NCBI RefSeq assembly: GCF_000718785.1 | Contig: NZ_JOCA01000023.1 | Coordinates: 200,758 to 264,757, forward strand | Origin: Streptomyces sp. NRRL WC-3626 | Lineage (GTDB): Bacteria > Actinomycetota > Actinomycetes > Streptomycetales > Streptomycetaceae | Direction: 5' to 3' | Length of the DNA: 64,000 bases | Shown: piece by piece, positions 62,258 to 64,000 of the stretch | Layout of the letters: each line of letters begins with the position of its first letter | Numbering within the stretch: position 1 is the stretch's first letter | Notes under the pieces: model-generated | What the model was told of the DNA's origin: nothing | The model's database searches: none | What the model saw: the letters and a program-made list of their open reading frames with translations, nothing else | Position numbers and translations under genes: made by a program

Positions 62258-62504
62258 CTCACTCTCCAAGGCGTAGGCGATCCGGTGTTCGACCCGAAGG
62301 CTACTGATCGTCCGCCAAAGGGGCGAGCCCAAACGGAAATTGACCATCCGTTACCGGTCACTGCCTGTGGCACATGCCCTATTTGCGTCCCGCGAACGCG
62401 TGACGAAATGTGGCCACCGCATTCCGGAGAGTTCCGGCACGCCGCGAACTACGGGGCGAATGCCGACGATTGTTCCCTGGAGACCGGTGTATCACGGCAA
62501 AACG
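62258..62504. other. Promoter region of the methyltransferase-rmdA operon
   Basis: The 324-bp spacer to the lipoprotein gene contains a less GC-rich part (about 62335-62480) with scattered TTG and TAT elements on the minus strand. It must hold the operon promoter. I found no confident -35/-10 pair. The lipoprotein terminator occupies 62505-62537. Confidence 0.45.
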
Positions 62505-62537
62505 GTCCGCCCCTCCGCGAGCTGCGGAGGGGCGGAC
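62505..62537 (-). terminator. Terminator of the lipoprotein gene
   Basis: A 14-bp perfect stem (62505-62518 with 62524-62537) with a 5-nt loop. On the minus strand it is followed by CGTTTTGCC, giving a T-run. It lies 45 bp after the lipoprotein stop codon. Confidence 0.88.
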
Positions 62538-62581
62538 ACGGGGCCGGCGGCGTCCGGAGCGGACGACACCCTGGGAGGTTG

Positions 62582-63511
62582 TTATTTCTCCGGAGCGCCG
62601 ACCGGCTTTCCGTCGGGCCGTACGGCGTACCACGTACCGCCGACGCCCTGACCGTTGGTGTCGCCGGGAGCCTTGTCACCGGCGAAGGTGTAGATGGGCC
62701 AGCAGTTGATCGTCTGCTGCGCCGCGCCGTCCGGGCGCGTGAAGGTCATGTAGTTCTTCTTCTGGATGCCCTCGGTGTCGTTGATGTCGACCGGCGCCAC
62801 CACCGGCCACTTCTCCAGGCAGGCACCCGTGCAGGCGGAGACCGGCTTCGGCCACGCCTCGTCCTTGGTGAAGCGGTAGACCGTCATGCCGTTCTTGTCG
62901 ACGACGATCTCGCCCAGCTTCGGGTCCTGGCGCGTGGACAGACCGGGCAGCGCTGCCGACTGGGCCTTCTTGCCCTGGGGGTTCAGCGCGAACCACTTGC
63001 CGCCCACGCCCTGGCCCTTGACGTCACCGGCGTTGACGTCCTTGACGTAGCGGTAGGCCGGCCAGCCGGCCACGGTGAGCTGCTTGGTGCCGTCGGCCCG
63101 GGTGACCGATCCGAGCAGCGCCTTGTCGATGCCCTCGCCGGCCGAGGCGTCGTCCGCGGGCACCGGCGGCCAGGTCTTGGCGCAGTCGTCCTCACAGTTG
63201 GAAGCGGGCGGCTCGGCGGTGTCCTGGTCGAACCGGTACAGGGTCAGACCGAGACTGTCGGTCACCACCTTGCCCAGCTCGCCGTTGGTGGAGACGTTCA
63301 GCTCACCGGCCGTGTCCGAGGGAGCCGGCGACTCCTTCGCGCCGGTACCCGCCTGGCCGGTGCCGACGTTGCCGTAGTCCCCGGCCGCGGCCGTCGCACC
63401 CACGTTCTGACTGGAGGCGGCCGGCGGGGTCTCCTGCCCGCACGCCGTGGTCAGGGAGAGCACCGCCGCGGCGCTCGCCACCAGCGAGGCGGTCCGCCAG
63501 GAGGTCTTCAT
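62582..63511 (-). CDS. Secreted-repeat lipoprotein (SCO0930-like)
   Basis: A 309-aa lipoprotein. A signal peptide ends LTTAC (Cys about 24), followed by a Ser/Ala/Gly-rich linker to about residue 80. Copies of the secreted lipoprotein repeat follow. Recognisable units are LGLTLYRFDQDTAEPP with SNCEDDCAKTWPPV, and GMTVYRFTKDEAWPKP with SACTGACLEKWPVV. Each has a CxxxC pair and a following VGGKWFALNP or VGGTWYAVRP strand. The stop is TAA, rare for this genome. The family is linked to membrane electron transfer or differentiation, but function is not settled. TGGAG precedes the ATG at 63511. The neighbours match S. coelicolor SCO0928-SCO0931 as I recall. Confidence 0.85.
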   Translation of the reverse strand: MKTSWRTASLVASAAAVLSLTTACGQETPPAASSQNVGATAAAGDYGNVGTGQAGTGAKESPAPSDTAGELNVSTNGELGKVVTDSLGLTLYRFDQDTAEPPASNCEDDCAKTWPPVPADDASAGEGIDKALLGSVTRADGTKQLTVAGWPAYRYVKDVNAGDVKGQGVGGKWFALNPQGKKAQSAALPGLSTRQDPKLGEIVVDKNGMTVYRFTKDEAWPKPVSACTGACLEKWPVVAPVDINDTEGIQKKNYMTFTRPDGAAQQTINCWPIYTFAGDKAPGDTNGQGVGGTWYAVRPDGKPVGAPEK

Positions 63512-63680
63512 CGTCAACTCCAGATCATCGCAAGGGTGTTGCAGCGCCCTGCTGTGCCGCCGCTCGACGAGGAGTACGCATGAAGGCACGGGTTGTGTTC
63601 AACGGGGGCCCGGATTTCTTTTCTTAACTCCTTCGGGGCAATCCCGCCGCTCCCGGGAGTGACCCGGCGGTTCGCGACTC

Positions 63681-64000
63681 ATGATCCTCTTCGTGCAAGC
63701 ACTCGTATCGAGCCAATCCCGCGTCACCGCACGTGCGTTGGCGGTGACGGCGCTGATCTGGGCGCTCGTCGGCGCACCCGGCACGGCCGCGGCCGACGCC
63801 TGCGCGTACGCCTCGACGGGGCCGGACGGCACGGAGGCGGTGGCGATCGCGGGCCATGTCACCTGGACGGACCCCCCGTTCTGTTCACCCCCACCGCCCC
63901 CGACACCGACCCCGACCCCGACGCCCGCCCCCACCCCCACTCCGACGCCCCCGCCCCCGCCCGACCCCACACCGACGCCCCCGCCTTCGCCGCCCACACC
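63681..64000 (+). CDS. Secreted proline/threonine-rich protein, N-terminal part (cut by window end)
   Basis: The ATG at 63681 opens a frame that stays open to the window end (106 codons seen). A signal peptide (ALAVTALIWALVGAPGTAAA) ends near residue 37, followed by a short domain with two cysteines (DACAYAS and PPFCSPP). A Pro/Thr repeat follows (PPTPTPTPTPAPTPTPTPPP). The linker probably leads to a wall-anchored or further secreted domain outside the window. It is divergent from the lipoprotein gene. From memory, SCO0931 at this place is a secreted proline-rich protein. The GTG at 63693 is an alternative start. Confidence 0.65.
   Translation, partial: MILFVQALVSSQSRVTARALAVTALIWALVGAPGTAAADACAYASTGPDGTEAVAIAGHVTWTDPPFCSPPPPPTPTPTPTPAPTPTPTPPPPPDPTPTPPPSPPT

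Noticed and set aside
63870..64000. CCGACCCC-type DNA repeat at the window end
   Set aside because: It encodes the Pro/Thr linker of an open reading frame with a signal peptide, so it is coding rather than a separate repeat element.

Overview
The window reads as Streptomyces chromosome. It has very high GC, codons almost always ending in G or C, GTG starts, strong GGAGG ribosome binding sites and long GC-rich terminators. From memory, the right part follows Streptomyces coelicolor left-arm genes: gnd next to rpfD (SCO0975/SCO0974), and rmdA, a SAM methyltransferase, a repeat lipoprotein and a proline-rich secreted protein (SCO0928 to SCO0931). I saw no tRNA, rRNA, IS element, phage gene or CRISPR array.

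Region 1 (1-9228) is a cofactor and metal acquisition island. The window opens inside the 3' half of a cobalamin riboswitch. A thioredoxin-like [2Fe-2S] ferredoxin, a FhuF-type iron-sulfur reductase, an MFS transporter and a TauD-type dioxygenase follow. A second, complete cobalamin riboswitch then leads a FecCD/BtuCD-type importer (permease, ATPase, lipoprotein). Next comes a zinc-type ABC importer whose lipoprotein has only two histidines. Together they look like B12-controlled corrinoid or cobalt uptake with siderophore-style redox release.

Region 2 (9309-16264) holds an acyl-CoA ligase, a fused CaiB/BaiF CoA-transferase and an acyl-CoA dehydrogenase, a trio resembling caiC/caiB/caiA. A GH88-like hydrolase is co-transcribed with an MFS transporter.

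Region 3 (16330-22897) is a copper locus. A His/Met-rich membrane protein plus SigC-like ECF sigma factor occurs twice in tandem, followed by a small Met/His-rich anchored protein, a CopA-type P1B ATPase and a PCu(A)C-like chaperone.

Region 4 (22902-41653) is core metabolism and cell wall: panD, an ArsR/SRPBCC pair, DUF899, 6-phosphogluconate dehydrogenase, an Rpf-LysM-M23 muralytic protein, a second FhuF-like protein, glgM(A) and glgC, a PA14-GH2 exoenzyme, a wax-ester synthase homologue and a CxxC-containing SDR. An unannotated 57-aa peptide gene lies at 41480-41653.

Region 5 (41802-51266) handles sugars: a GH38 alpha-mannosidase and a divergent FadR/GntR regulator with an L-fuconate dehydratase, SDR and aldo-keto reductase operon, then a lipase-maturation-factor-like membrane protein.

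Region 6 (51392-64000) is signalling: a PAS-GAF-PP2C-ATPase phosphatase, an Fpg/Nei glycosylase, an ECF sigma/unknown/anti-sigma group, a CapA-like protein, a MarR/hydrolase pair with two operators, and the c-di-GMP enzyme rmdA with its methyltransferase and lipoprotein neighbours. The window ends inside a proline-rich secreted protein.
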